64,000 bases of DNA from Bacteroidota bacterium (GTDB lineage Bacteria; Bacteroidota; Bacteroidia; Bacteroidales; Dysgonomonadaceae): assembly GCA_023437305.1 (NCBI GenBank), contig JAEZGN010000009.1, positions 1 to 64,000 on the forward strand, read 5' to 3'. Shown in pieces: positions 41,522 through 50,750 of this stretch. A program made the position numbers and the translations under genes. The notes under the pieces were generated by a model. That model did not search any database. It worked only from the letters and a program-made list of their open reading frames with translations, and was not told the origin of the DNA. Positions within the stretch are counted from its first letter, which is position 1. Each line of letters opens with the position of its first letter.

Positions 41522-43057
41522 CTATTTTGAGGGAAAAGGTAATTTTTTTTTTAATAATGCTAAAAGGTAATTTTTTTCCATTTTTGTTAATCCAAATATA
41601 TATATGCTTATAATAGAGGTTACTACCGAAATGGATCCAACGGCCAGGAGTCTTATGATACCAGATGGTAGATATAAATGAATTATTAATGGAAGCGTTA
41701 TACTTGATATAAACACAATAATATCAATAAGAAAAACCTTTCTTATATATTCAATTATACCTATACCGATTGCCTTTTTTAAAAAAAATAGTCGAACTGG
41801 AATAACAACAATGCACAGAATGTTTGAAACAATCAAAGCCGCACTTGGTCCCGCGCCTAATTTATATAATAAAAAAGACAATGGTAAATTTAATAAGAAA
41901 ATACCTGCCACTATTAGTTGAAAATCTCGAATCTTACCTGTTGCATTTATTGTTGACCATACTGTAAATGCATAGCTTTCAATTAATGTAAAAATGATTA
42001 TCAATCTCGTTAAGGCAACTGTATATTCAGGTACTTTTTTTAACCACAAATGTAAAATAATCTCTGTCTCTAAAATAGCTGATATGAAAAATAGCATAAG
42101 TAAGAAAAAAGAAAATCTGGCCCCCCTAAATATTAGATTTTTCATTTGTTCTCTTTCTCCGGCTGCATATGATTTAATTATTGAGGGGATTAATGCTGTT
42201 GTAAAATTATTCGAGAAATTATAGATAGCGTTATTCACTTGATATGCAATCGCATTAGCTGCATTTACGGCCGGCCCAAAAAATACATTGATTAGCATAT
42301 TTATACCTTGGTTTTTTAACACAACTTGTAAATTTCCAAGAAAACTCCAAGAAGAAAAACCAATCATTTCTTTATAAAGCTTCTTCTCTCTACTTATTCC
42401 TATATTATATTCTGCAAAACTATATTTGCAATAGATATGATAAAAAATATACATGCCAATAGTGATAAGCAGATTAAGAGCACCTAGAGTTATGAGTTTG
42501 TCAAAAGCTGTGATACTTATTATGTAAGCAACACATAATTTTAGTATGGCGTCCGATATTCCTATATATGCATATATATTCATTCGCTCGTGTGAAATAA
42601 TCATTGCATTTAAGGGCACTTGCGTGATGCTTAAGAATGCTGAAATTACCACAAATTGATAGATTACATTACAAGCAAACATTCTGTTGGGTGGAATATC
42701 CAATATATTGTTTACTATCCATAAACCTCCAGTTTCACACAATACAACAATAATAATAGCAATTGCAAAATGGATGTTGAACGCAGTACAAAACGTTTTT
42801 TTTACTTGCTCTTTATTTCCTCTACCTAATTCAAAAGTTAAAAAACGTGATGTTGCTGATCCTAACGCTCCATTTAGAAAAGCAAACAAAGTGATGACAC
42901 CGGAAACAACATTATTCAATCCATAATCAACAACACCTAAAGCATTTAATATCACTCGAGATGTAAACAATGCAACAAACATAGTTAACATCGTTCGAAA
43001 ATACAGGAATAATGTATTTTTTGCGACTCTTTTACTATTTTCAGAACTGGATGTCAT
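41522..43057 (-). CDS. Wzx-type polysaccharide flippase
   Basis: A 511-residue inner-membrane protein with about 12-14 hydrophobic segments and no soluble domain, fitting the MOP superfamily flippases. The N-terminus KNTLFLYFRTMLTMFVALFTSRVILNALG and the ALGSATSRFLTFELGRGN loop are typical of Wzx proteins in Bacteroidota. It would move lipid-linked repeat units to the periplasmic face for Wzy. It lies 12 bases downstream of the CapA stop on the minus strand and 7 bases from the Wzz gene. Confidence 0.9.
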   Translation of the reverse strand: MTSSSENSKRVAKNTLFLYFRTMLTMFVALFTSRVILNALGVVDYGLNNVVSGVITLFAFLNGALGSATSRFLTFELGRGNKEQVKKTFCTAFNIHFAIAIIIVVLCETGGLWIVNNILDIPPNRMFACNVIYQFVVISAFLSITQVPLNAMIISHERMNIYAYIGISDAILKLCVAYIISITAFDKLITLGALNLLITIGMYIFYHIYCKYSFAEYNIGISREKKLYKEMIGFSSWSFLGNLQVVLKNQGINMLINVFFGPAVNAANAIAYQVNNAIYNFSNNFTTALIPSIIKSYAAGEREQMKNLIFRGARFSFFLLMLFFISAILETEIILHLWLKKVPEYTVALTRLIIIFTLIESYAFTVWSTINATGKIRDFQLIVAGIFLLNLPLSFLLYKLGAGPSAALIVSNILCIVVIPVRLFFLKKAIGIGIIEYIRKVFLIDIIVFISSITLPLIIHLYLPSGIIRLLAVGSISVVTSIISIYIFGLTKMEKNYLLALLKKKLPFPSK

Positions 43058-43064
43058 TCAAGTA

Positions 43065-44144
43065 TCAATTGTTATCAAATAACATTGTTTTTATATCATT
43101 TCTTACTATCCATACACAGGCTCCTATAAAAGATAGGAATAAAAATGCCGTAATTATTATTTTTTTTTGTGGTTTCGATGCGTATAATGGTTCTATAGAA
43201 GGTTGTATAACTGTAAATACAGGTGTTGTGTTTTGTACTTTTATTTTAGCCATTTGTAATTGTTGTGCTGTTTGATTATATACAGAGTATGCAAGTGTTA
43301 CCTCATTTTGCAGTCTCTCTTGTGTAGTCCTATATCTTGCAGAAACTACATTCATATTGCCATCAATAAACGAAGCAAGAGTCGACTGTGCTTTATTATA
43401 ATTTTCCTTAGCTTCTTGATTAAGTTTTTCTGCAAAAAGTAAATCCTCTCTGGCTTTTTGTGTCCGATACTGTATAATGTAAGATTGAAGATATGAAGTG
43501 AGAGTATCTGCTATCAATGCTGACACTTTAGGGTTTTGCATAGTAACGTCTATACTAATAGTACTTGTCTTTTTGTCAGAACTAACTGTTAATTTATTTC
43601 TTAATGACTCTATTACTGCAATTTCTTGCTTAGAAAATACTCTTGGATACTTTTCTTTGCTTTCACTGGTTGGTTCAGATGAAGTAATCATTCTTTTTAG
43701 ATAAAACGGAACATTCAATATATGTCCCCACCATGCCCCCTTTTCGTAGTCTTTTATATAGGTATAGAAGTTAGTCTCTATCTTATTATCACTGTCGCTT
43801 ATCGGAATTTCAAATAAACCTTTAAGAAATGATGTTGAGCTAAATATCGTGGGATATAAATTGGGTGAAGCTAAAGCATCTTCACCTGAATTATTGTTAA
43901 GATTAACCCCTGCTAATGCAGCTAAAGAACTTATTGTTCCAGTATTTCGAGCCTGTGAATCTGGAGTTAATATTACTGTCGTCGTATATTCCTTAGGTAT
44001 GCTAAAAGCAACCACCAATCCGAGAACAAAACCTATACTGACAACTTTAAATATGAATTTCTTTCTTTGCCAGATTTTTTTCCCTAATGCCAATAGGTCA
44101 ATTTCTTTTTCCTCTGATATATTATCTTGTCTTTCTTCTTTCAT
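43065..44144 (-). CDS. Wzz-type chain length determinant
   Basis: A 359-residue inner-membrane protein with two membrane segments near residues 35-52 and 330-350, and a periplasmic domain between that contains a coiled coil (about 205-290). This is the PCP-1 layout. No C-terminal tyrosine-kinase domain is present, so kinase control, if any, must come from another gene. The PKEYTTTVILTPDSQ stretch after TM1 is family-like. It starts 1 base after the Wza-like stop, consistent with translational coupling. Confidence 0.92.
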   Translation of the reverse strand: MKEERQDNISEEKEIDLLALGKKIWQRKKFIFKVVSIGFVLGLVVAFSIPKEYTTTVILTPDSQARNTGTISSLAALAGVNLNNNSGEDALASPNLYPTIFSSTSFLKGLFEIPISDSDNKIETNFYTYIKDYEKGAWWGHILNVPFYLKRMITSSEPTSESKEKYPRVFSKQEIAVIESLRNKLTVSSDKKTSTISIDVTMQNPKVSALIADTLTSYLQSYIIQYRTQKAREDLLFAEKLNQEAKENYNKAQSTLASFIDGNMNVVSARYRTTQERLQNEVTLAYSVYNQTAQQLQMAKIKVQNTTPVFTVIQPSIEPLYASKPQKKIIITAFLFLSFIGACVWIVRNDIKTMLFDNN

Positions 44145-44145
44145 T

Positions 44146-46563
44146 TTATTTGCTCAAATTATTTATTAATAAAGCAACGACAGAAGCCATAGAAGTAACA
44201 CTGGTACCTAGGCTTAATATCTGAGCTAATGACATCTTCTCTTTCTGTTCCTTAGATGGAATAACAATATTACATCCCGGCTGGATCGCATCTCTATTTG
44301 AACCCTTAGCTTTTGCAACGGTCCCATTCATATACACTATATACACTCTTTTCTTTTCTGCCAGATCACTGTATCCCCCTGCCTGATCAATATAGTAAGA
44401 TACCTTTTCACCTTTTTTATATAGGACGGTATTCGGATACATTACCGATCCATTAATTCTTACAGTATTATCATATTCCGGTATAATAAGCTGATCCCCT
44501 TCCCGAAGTACAAGGTCATATTCAGACTTTGGATTTGCAATGGCTTTGTCCAATTCTATACCTACTGAGTAATATGGATCGATATTTAATAAGTCTGTAG
44601 AAATAGAATCTTTTAAACCTCTCGAAAGAGATCGCATTGCCTTTCTCTCTTCAGACATTTCCATAATTGTTTTTTCTCTTAGCAATCTTGCTCCGGCAGA
44701 AAATGCGTGGGGGGTTAAATTTCCGGCTCGTTTTACAATATCCGAAAGTCTTTCAGTTTTCTCCTTCAAAGCATATCTGCCCGGAAATAGAACTTCGCCT
44801 GCAATTTCTATATTTCTTTGTTCGATATATCCGGGACTACGTCGTACGTAAACCTGGTCGTATGGACTCAATACAAAATCTGGCGGACCATCTACTACCA
44901 ATCCATCTTTTATATTAAACGTATAAATATCGGCTATTACATTTGGACTCTCAATACTTAAAGGGTCAACAATCCTTCTCGAAACATCCACTTTTGCTAA
45001 AGAGGCTGATTTTAGGAGCCCTCCGGCTTTGATGATTAAGTCTTCGATACTCGTTCCTTCGGCATACTCGTATTCACCGGGAGTCTGTACATCTCCATAG
45101 ATTGTAAAACTACCTGCTTCAACCAATACACTATCTGAAGCGATAAAGAGCATATCATTTTTCTTCAAGTTGATATCAGCCGTACGGCCTTCAAGAAGAT
45201 TTTTTAGGTTGATGGGAACTGTTTCGCGGGTTAAGTCTGCTCTTTCCCTTGTAAGAATCGCTCTGTTGAGGAATGCATTTTCTTTAATCCCTCCGGCTTT
45301 GTCGATTAGATTTTTTATTGTTTTTATCTGTTCGCCAACTTCATAATAACCGGGTCTGAATACTGCACCTTTTATTTCAACTCTATTGTCAAATTGATTT
45401 AAGCCCGCACTAACAAGTATCTTATCTTTATCGTCTAATATGAAGTTCTCAAAATCTTTAGAACTAACAGTATAGGCCTTATCGTATTTTCCTGTTTTTC
45501 TAGTAATATCTATTTTGTCTTTGTATGCATCGCCTGTAAAACCTCCCGAATATTTGATTAAGTCAGAAAGGGTTTCGGTTACTGTCATCTCATAGAACAT
45601 AGGGCGTTTTATTTTTCCTACTATCTCTACAAGAGAAATATATGGAGGAACCATAATGATATCACCATCCATCAAACGGGTTTCGCCACTTGCATTCCCA
45701 TTTAGTAGGTACTGATAGATATCTATTGTTTTTATGAGCTTACCTTTACGGTACAGCTGAATAGAACGCAAAGAGCCTATGTCATTTATCCCTCCTGCAT
45801 TGTATAAAGCGTGAAATACCGATGAGAGTGACGATAGCGCATACGTACCCGGCACGGCTACTTCTCCTAATATGTTTATCTGAATAGTACGTATTTGACC
45901 TAAAGTGAGTTTTATTTGCGAAGATCCTCCTTCGTTACCGATGCCTGAATAAACACTAGAAAACTTTTGTTGGATATATGTGTTTGCTTCTCTTATTGTC
46001 ATTCCGTTTAAGTAAACGGGTCCCAGTCTGTCAACGACGATACTCCCTTCCGGAGAAATTATTTGTTGCAGTGATGTTTGCGATGCTCCCCATATATCAA
46101 TGACTATTTCATCGCCGGGTCCCAATTTATAATCTTCCGGCGTCGGGATATTCATATTGGGCACAAATGAAAGATTCTTCTGGTTGAATATATTTTTACC
46201 AAAAATTACAGGTTTGTTATCTTCTAAAAGACCATTTTCTCGTTGGTATTCCAACCGTCTGGCTATTGAATCGTTTCTATGGGCATACGTTTCATTCGTT
46301 ACGTCTTTTCTGAGAGCTGATCTGCTTGTAGGGTTGTTTATATTGCTGGTATTCTGATTTTGCTGATTTACCTGACTTTTTATCCTTAATAACTGATCTT
46401 GAGTTGCTCCCCGCTTCAAAAGCTCGGTAGCTATTACTTGTTGAGAAGTTCCTTTGGCTGCCTCTGTTTTAATATATTCTATGACCTGTGAGTCGGACAT
46501 TTGGGCAAATAGCAGGTTCCCTGAAATTAATGAAATAAAAAAATAAAGAATAACTCTTTTCAT
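44146..46563 (-). CDS. SLBB-domain polysaccharide export protein (Wza-like)
   Basis: An 805-residue outer-membrane export protein. After a signal peptide (about 1-20) and a helix-rich region, a Poly_export domain starts at YKLGPGDEIVIDIWG (about residue 145). Then come six SLBB repeats, each of the form 'xIxGxVxxPGxY': NILGEVAVPGTY, EIVGKIKRPMFY, EIKGAVFRPGYY, TIYGDVQTPGEY, EIAGEVLFPGRY and RINGSVMYPNTV. A C-terminal hydrophobic stretch may form the membrane pore or anchor. Its length exceeds E. coli Wza (379 residues) because of the extra SLBB repeats, as is usual in Bacteroidota. It is the first gene of the operon. Confidence 0.93.
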   Translation of the reverse strand: MKRVILYFFISLISGNLLFAQMSDSQVIEYIKTEAAKGTSQQVIATELLKRGATQDQLLRIKSQVNQQNQNTSNINNPTSRSALRKDVTNETYAHRNDSIARRLEYQRENGLLEDNKPVIFGKNIFNQKNLSFVPNMNIPTPEDYKLGPGDEIVIDIWGASQTSLQQIISPEGSIVVDRLGPVYLNGMTIREANTYIQQKFSSVYSGIGNEGGSSQIKLTLGQIRTIQINILGEVAVPGTYALSSLSSVFHALYNAGGINDIGSLRSIQLYRKGKLIKTIDIYQYLLNGNASGETRLMDGDIIMVPPYISLVEIVGKIKRPMFYEMTVTETLSDLIKYSGGFTGDAYKDKIDITRKTGKYDKAYTVSSKDFENFILDDKDKILVSAGLNQFDNRVEIKGAVFRPGYYEVGEQIKTIKNLIDKAGGIKENAFLNRAILTRERADLTRETVPINLKNLLEGRTADINLKKNDMLFIASDSVLVEAGSFTIYGDVQTPGEYEYAEGTSIEDLIIKAGGLLKSASLAKVDVSRRIVDPLSIESPNVIADIYTFNIKDGLVVDGPPDFVLSPYDQVYVRRSPGYIEQRNIEIAGEVLFPGRYALKEKTERLSDIVKRAGNLTPHAFSAGARLLREKTIMEMSEERKAMRSLSRGLKDSISTDLLNIDPYYSVGIELDKAIANPKSEYDLVLREGDQLIIPEYDNTVRINGSVMYPNTVLYKKGEKVSYYIDQAGGYSDLAEKKRVYIVYMNGTVAKAKGSNRDAIQPGCNIVIPSKEQKEKMSLAQILSLGTSVTSMASVVALLINNLSK

Positions 46564-46776
46564 ATATTTAAAATATTAAAGGCTTAAAAGTAATGACTCT
46601 AGATTCTCAATATTAATTTGTATTGAAGGTTTACACTTTATGCACAATATCAGCAATCTATAGATATCCTTTTCTAATAACCGGATGTGTATATCTTTCT
46701 TCCGGTCAGATGGTTAAGGGGTAGATTCGTTCTGATATTGTGTCTTCATCACATGATGTTTGTTGTTTTAACGTTA
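46564..46776 (-). promoter_or_regulatory. Long leader of the exopolysaccharide operon
   Basis: About 200 bases between the predicted start of transcription (near 46770) and the Wza-like ATG. A hairpin accgga/tccggt spans about 46679-46706. Such long leaders in Bacteroides capsule operons are targets of NusG-like antiterminators (UpxY), but no UpxY-type gene is visible in the cluster. No sequence matching a known ops element was recognised. Confidence 0.35.
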
Positions 46777-46807
46777 CAAATGTAGCTAATTTTTAAATTA
46801 AAACAAT
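46777..46807 (-). promoter_or_regulatory. Promoter of the exopolysaccharide operon
   Basis: Minus-strand TACATTTG (46777-46784) matches TAnnTTTG exactly. ATTG lies 19 bases upstream (46804-46807), a three-of-four match to TTTG. It faces the Wza-like gene. No invertible flanking repeats were noticed, so phase variation as in B. fragilis capsules is not indicated. Confidence 0.6.
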
Positions 46808-46863
46808 TTTAGATAATTATATATTGGTATCTGGAGTAAGTTTCAATACAATTTAGTTTCAGT

Positions 46864-47454
46864 CTACTTTAGGTTTCCAAATAATTCTTCTTCAACGATG
46901 CAGCAAATTATATGAGCTATCAGTATATGTGATTCCTGTATTCTTGGAGTTTCCTCTGACGGAACTTTTATACAAATATCACAGAGCTCAGAAGCTTTGC
47001 CACCCGACTTTCCTGTCAAGATTATAGATTTTATACCTTTTTCTTGACATGCATGTAATGCTCTGACAATGTTCTCGGAGTTGCCCGATGTTGTAAGGCC
47101 AATGAAAATATCTCCTTCTGAACCTTGAGCATGAACTTGCCTCTCAAACAGCTTATCGAACCCGTAGTCGTTTCCTATTGCTGTTATAATGGATGTATCA
47201 GTCGATAATGCTATGGAAGGAATTCCGGGTCTATCGAAATAGAATCGACTAACAAACTCCCCGGCTATATGTTGTGCATCCGCAGCACTTCCCCCATTTC
47301 CTGCGATCAGCGTCTTTTTCCCTCTTTTATATGTATCCACTGTGGCAGTAGCTGCATCTTTGATGCTTGCCATGACAGCAGGGTTGGATAAGATAGATTC
47401 TTTTACAGAGATAGATTTTCGGATGTGCTCTGTAATGATTTTTTCGAGTTCCAT
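46864..47454 (-). CDS. gmhA: Phosphoheptose isomerase (SIS domain)
   Basis: A 196-residue SIS-fold enzyme matching GmhA, which converts sedoheptulose 7-phosphate to D-glycero-D-manno-heptose 7-phosphate for LPS core or S-layer heptose. Conserved features are GNGGSAADAQHIAGEFVSR, the GLTTSGNSENIVRAL SIS motif, and a metal/active-site Glu in EFVSR. The C-terminal HILIAHIICCIVEEELF is also family-like. It is upstream of the operon promoter and in the same direction, so it may or may not be co-transcribed. The rest of the heptose pathway is not in this window. Confidence 0.93.
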   Translation of the reverse strand: MELEKIITEHIRKSISVKESILSNPAVMASIKDAATATVDTYKRGKKTLIAGNGGSAADAQHIAGEFVSRFYFDRPGIPSIALSTDTSIITAIGNDYGFDKLFERQVHAQGSEGDIFIGLTTSGNSENIVRALHACQEKGIKSIILTGKSGGKASELCDICIKVPSEETPRIQESHILIAHIICCIVEEELFGNLK

Positions 47455-47550
47455 ATTCTGTTTTAGCTAATTAGTCCCAAAAGTAACGTTTTTTTAACAA
47501 TTTCTACGATTAATTGTTAGTAACTTTTTAAATAAAAGAGAACGTCATCT

Positions 47551-47581
47551 TTTTCATTTCTACAACTTATAATTATCTTTG
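47551..47581 (+). promoter_or_regulatory. Promoter for the HU-CCDC81/SPOR gene
   Basis: TATCTTTG (47574-47581) is exact; TTTT lies 19 bases upstream (47551-47554) at -33. It ends only 5 bases before the ATG at 47587, so the mRNA would have little or no leader. Confidence 0.5.
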
Positions 47582-47586
47582 TCTTT

Positions 47587-48510
47587 ATGGAAAACAAAGT
47601 CTTTACATATTTAGAGTTTGCCTTGCCAATCCATAACTGTGTGATTATACCGGAGTTGGGTGGGTTTATTGTCAATCAGGTGGAGCCATTGCTTCATGTT
47701 GATGCAAATGTTTTCGTGCCTGAATATATGATAACTTTCAACCCTGATCTGAAGCATGATGATGGCGTTATCGTATCTCACTATATGAGAGACGGTAAAA
47801 TATCCTATAATGCTGCATTGCAAAAAATCAAAGATTTTGTGAAAGGGTTAAAGCAAGAACTTTCTACTCAAAAAACTGTAGCCTGTGGCAGACTGGGCAG
47901 TTTATATATGAATAAGGATGGGAAACTTCTGTTCGAGGCCAATCCATCTTTTGTGTTTCCATCTCTTTATGGTCTTACCGCTGTAGGTTTAAGTAATCTG
48001 TCGGATATAAATAGGCGTGAATCTGTTTCGAGAAAAAGCTTTCCGATTAAATATGCTCTCGGAAGTGTTGCTGCTGCTGTGGTTGCCATGTTTTTATTCA
48101 CAGTGCCATCGGCAAATGTAAGTAACAATACAGATATGCAAAGCGGGATACCTCAGCAATCGGGCTTTATCAATTCTCTTGCAGAACAAGTAAAACCATT
48201 ATTAGACCCTGATTCTGTTAAGGTTGTAGAAGCCAAGGTAGAGAATAAAGAGTCTCAAACACCGCCTCAATCTTTACGTACATACTATATCATTGTAGGA
48301 GGAGAGGACACGCAATCTAGAGCTGACCGTTTGTTGGATAAGATTAAGAAGAATGGTCTTCAGAGTGCAAGTATACTAGAGTCGGGAGGTCGTTTCCGTA
48401 TTTATGTAGCTTCATTTTCCGATAAACCTGAAGCCGAAGTTTTTTTGAATACGTTCCGTAAAGAGAATCCAAAATACGAAACAGCTTGGTTATATTCTAA
48501 AAGAAACTAG
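47587..48510 (+). CDS. HU-CCDC81 and SPOR domain protein
   Basis: A 307-residue membrane protein typical of Bacteroidota. Two HU-CCDC81-type domains (about 5-60 and 65-135) lie on the cytoplasmic side. A membrane segment (about 153-172) is followed by a linker and a C-terminal SPOR domain (about 225-305) that binds denuded peptidoglycan. A cell-division or septal role is likely from the SPOR domain. The start MENKVFTYLEFALPIHNCV is the conserved family N-terminus, which supports the ATG at 47587 even though a promoter box ends five bases before it. Confidence 0.88.
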   Translation: MENKVFTYLEFALPIHNCVIIPELGGFIVNQVEPLLHVDANVFVPEYMITFNPDLKHDDGVIVSHYMRDGKISYNAALQKIKDFVKGLKQELSTQKTVACGRLGSLYMNKDGKLLFEANPSFVFPSLYGLTAVGLSNLSDINRRESVSRKSFPIKYALGSVAAAVVAMFLFTVPSANVSNNTDMQSGIPQQSGFINSLAEQVKPLLDPDSVKVVEAKVENKESQTPPQSLRTYYIIVGGEDTQSRADRLLDKIKKNGLQSASILESGGRFRIYVASFSDKPEAEVFLNTFRKENPKYETAWLYSKRN

Positions 48511-48532
48511 TTTGTAGAACGATATATAGCAA

Positions 48533-48566
48533 AAAAAAGAGGAAAGATAAGTCTTTCCTCTTTTTT
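48533..48566. terminator. Bidirectional terminator between SPOR gene and upp
   Basis: Perfect 15-bp stem aaaaaagaggaaaga (48533-48547) and tctttcctctttttt (48552-48566) with a 4-base loop. The flanking A and T runs make it usable on both strands. It lies between two convergent genes. Confidence 0.9.
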
Positions 48567-48584
48567 ATATATAAAGTATCGTAT

Positions 48585-49241
48585 TTATTCTTTTTCTCCG
48601 TATGCCAAATCTCCGGCATCACCTAGTCCGGGAACGATATACGCCGATTCGTTCAGTTCGGGGTCGATAGCCGCAGCCCATATCGTAGTCTTTTCTTGAG
48701 GGAAGTTTTTTGCACAATAATCAATAGCTTGTTTACTTGCTATTATAGTGGCTATATGTATATGGCTTGGCTCTCCTTTAGTCAATAGCGCCTGATAAGA
48801 TAAATCCATACTGCCTCCTGTAGCTAACATTGGGTCGGTGAGGATCAAAACCTTATTCTCTATTTGTGGAGAAGCGATGTATTCGATGTGGATATGAAAA
48901 CTTTGATGGTTTTCTCTGTATTTTCTGTAGGCAGAAACAAACGCATTCTCAGCTTTGTCGAAGCATTCCAGAAAACCATGATGAAAAACAAGTCCTGCAC
49001 GAAGTATTGTTGCAATAACGATAGGGTCGGTAGGTACATTTGTGATCGATTTTCCCAGTGGTGTTTGAGTCTCGAGTGGCGCATAGTTCAGTGTTTTACT
49101 GATCTCATAAGCCATTGTTTCTCCTATGCGTTCAATATTTCGTCTGAAACGCATGCTATCCTTCTGGATCTCTACATCGCGCAATTCACTGACAAAACGA
49201 TTGAGGATAGTGTTTTGCTCTGAAAGATTTATAATTCTCAT
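48585..49241 (-). CDS. upp: Uracil phosphoribosyltransferase
   Basis: A 218-residue cytosolic salvage enzyme that makes UMP from uracil and PRPP. The PRPP loop LILTDPMLATGGSMD is present, and the uracil-binding C-terminus AYIVPGLGDAGDLAYG matches the family. Length is normal. It converges with the SPOR gene and shares the bidirectional terminator. It is followed upstream by aroE, 64 bases away in the same direction, with no shared pathway. Confidence 0.96.
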   Translation of the reverse strand: MRIINLSEQNTILNRFVSELRDVEIQKDSMRFRRNIERIGETMAYEISKTLNYAPLETQTPLGKSITNVPTDPIVIATILRAGLVFHHGFLECFDKAENAFVSAYRKYRENHQSFHIHIEYIASPQIENKVLILTDPMLATGGSMDLSYQALLTKGEPSHIHIATIIASKQAIDYCAKNFPQEKTTIWAAAIDPELNESAYIVPGLGDAGDLAYGEKE

Positions 49242-49304
49242 CTTGATTTTTGACTTTAAAGGTATAAGTTTTCTTTCACATTTTTATTTGTCTTACGAAG
49301 GAAT

Positions 49305-50051
49305 TTATTCATTCCATATTTTCCATGCCGCAATGGCTTGCAGTTCGAGCATTTGAGCTCCATTTTTTATGCTTGCCTTATTCTCTTTACCCAGCCTCAG
49401 AAACTTAGTTTCAGCCGGATTATACACCAGATCGAACAGCAGGTGCCTGTCTGTGAGCATGTGGTAGGGGATGTCGGGGGCATTGTCTACGTCAGGAAAA
49501 GTACCAAGTGGAGATGTGTTGATGATGACGGTATATTGCTCTATTACGTGTGAGTTAATATCGCTGTATGATAATTGTCCTTCGCCGGGAGTTCTCGATA
49601 CATATGTCCACTCTATGCCTAGTGCATCTAACGCTCCTTTTACCGCTTTCGATGCACCGCCTGTTCCTAATATCAATGCTTTTTTATGGATTGCCGTATT
49701 GATAAGCGGCCTGATAGATTCCTGAAATCCGATAATATCGGAATTGTATCCGATCAATCTTGTTACATTATCTTTTTCTCGGATTACTTTTATCACATTT
49801 ACTGCCCCGATGCTTTCGGCTCCTTTATCGAGACCATCGAGGTATGGTATTATTTTTTCTTTGTAAGGGATTGTTACATTTAGACCTTTAAGATTCGGAT
49901 AGTTGCGGATAATATCAGCGAATTGAGAGATGCTTTCAATCTCAAAATTGAGATACTCTGCATCAATTCCCTCTTGCTCAAATTTCTCGGTAAAGAATTT
50001 CTTGGAAAATGAGTGTTTCAGAGGGTATCCGATTAGTCCATACGTGTCCAT
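49305..50051 (-). CDS. aroE: Shikimate dehydrogenase
   Basis: A 248-residue NADP-dependent enzyme reducing 3-dehydroshikimate in aromatic amino-acid synthesis. Shikimate-binding SFSKKFF (with the conserved Ser pair) is near the N-terminus, and GLNVTIPYKEKI carries the catalytic Lys. The nucleotide fold shows LGTGGASKAV, and the later INTSPLG and DLVYNPAETKFL segments are typical. The protein is somewhat shorter than E. coli AroE (272). It lies 81 bases downstream of the Skp-like gene, beyond a terminator. Confidence 0.95.
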   Translation of the reverse strand: MDTYGLIGYPLKHSFSKKFFTEKFEQEGIDAEYLNFEIESISQFADIIRNYPNLKGLNVTIPYKEKIIPYLDGLDKGAESIGAVNVIKVIREKDNVTRLIGYNSDIIGFQESIRPLINTAIHKKALILGTGGASKAVKGALDALGIEWTYVSRTPGEGQLSYSDINSHVIEQYTVIINTSPLGTFPDVDNAPDIPYHMLTDRHLLFDLVYNPAETKFLRLGKENKASIKNGAQMLELQAIAAWKIWNE

Positions 50052-50082
50052 AATGCTAATTTTTTTCTCTATACTGCAAAAA

Positions 50083-50115
50083 AATAGGATAACTCCAATT
50101 TGGTGTTACCCTATT
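50083..50115 (-). terminator. Terminator of the Skp/OmpH-like gene
   Basis: Arms aataggataactccaa (50083-50098) and ttggtgttaccctatt (50100-50115) pair with two mismatches. A T run follows on the minus strand. Confidence 0.65.
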
Positions 50116-50132
50116 ATTTAATCATTTACCTA

Positions 50133-50750
50133 TTACTTAGATGCTTCAGGTTTGTAGCGGCTATTCAACAGGGTTATTACCTTCTGTGTAATATCATAAC
50201 CATCTTTGGCTAACAGAACATTATCCAAACCTGTATTGCTAAATATCATTTGGTAGTTGGCTGTTTTGTTCATCTCCTTCAATATAAGGCGAACAGAATC
50301 GGCCATCTGTGTATTTACTTTTTGCTGTTCTCTCAGATAATCTTCTTGCAATTTTTGAGCCATTGCATGCAGGTCGCCTTCCAGCTTCTGAATGCGTGCA
50401 GCTTCTTGCTGTGCTCTTTCTTGGCTTAAGAATGCATTGTTTTGAACTTTTCTCTGAAATTCTGCGCCTTCGGCTTCCAGTTGTCTTTGCTTTTGGGTAA
50501 GAGTAGCATTTGAACTATTGTACTTTTTCATCAACGCATCATTCGCATCTTTAGCATAATTGTAGTTTATCAAAAGTGAATCTACATTTACATAAGCTAT
50601 AGGAAGCATGCCGGTAGAGTCTCCTTTTGTGAATGTTAGAGTTGAGTCATCAGTTCCTGTGTTTCCCTTATTAGATGTGAAAAATAAAATGAAAAGGACG
50701 ATTATTGCAACAGCAAAAACGCCATTAATAATGTAAGAGATATTTTTCAT
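50133..50750 (-). CDS. OmpH/Skp-family periplasmic chaperone-like protein
   Basis: A 205-residue protein with an N-terminal membrane or signal segment (about 5-24), a low-complexity linker, then a long coiled coil (about 65-165, rich in Gln, Glu and Lys) typical of Skp, which holds outer-membrane proteins. The IAYVNVDSLLINYNYAKDAN and IFSNTGLDNVLLAKDGYDIT stretches match the OmpH family. No lipobox Cys is visible, so it may stay anchored in the inner membrane. It is divergent from pepD. Confidence 0.88.
   Translation of the reverse strand: MKNISYIINGVFAVAIIVLFILFFTSNKGNTGTDDSTLTFTKGDSTGMLPIAYVNVDSLLINYNYAKDANDALMKKYNSSNATLTQKQRQLEAEGAEFQRKVQNNAFLSQERAQQEAARIQKLEGDLHAMAQKLQEDYLREQQKVNTQMADSVRLILKEMNKTANYQMIFSNTGLDNVLLAKDGYDITQKVITLLNSRYKPEASK

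Noticed and set aside
46700..46860. Invertible promoter upstream of the exopolysaccharide operon
   Set aside because: No pair of inverted repeats flanking the promoter and no recombinase gene were seen.
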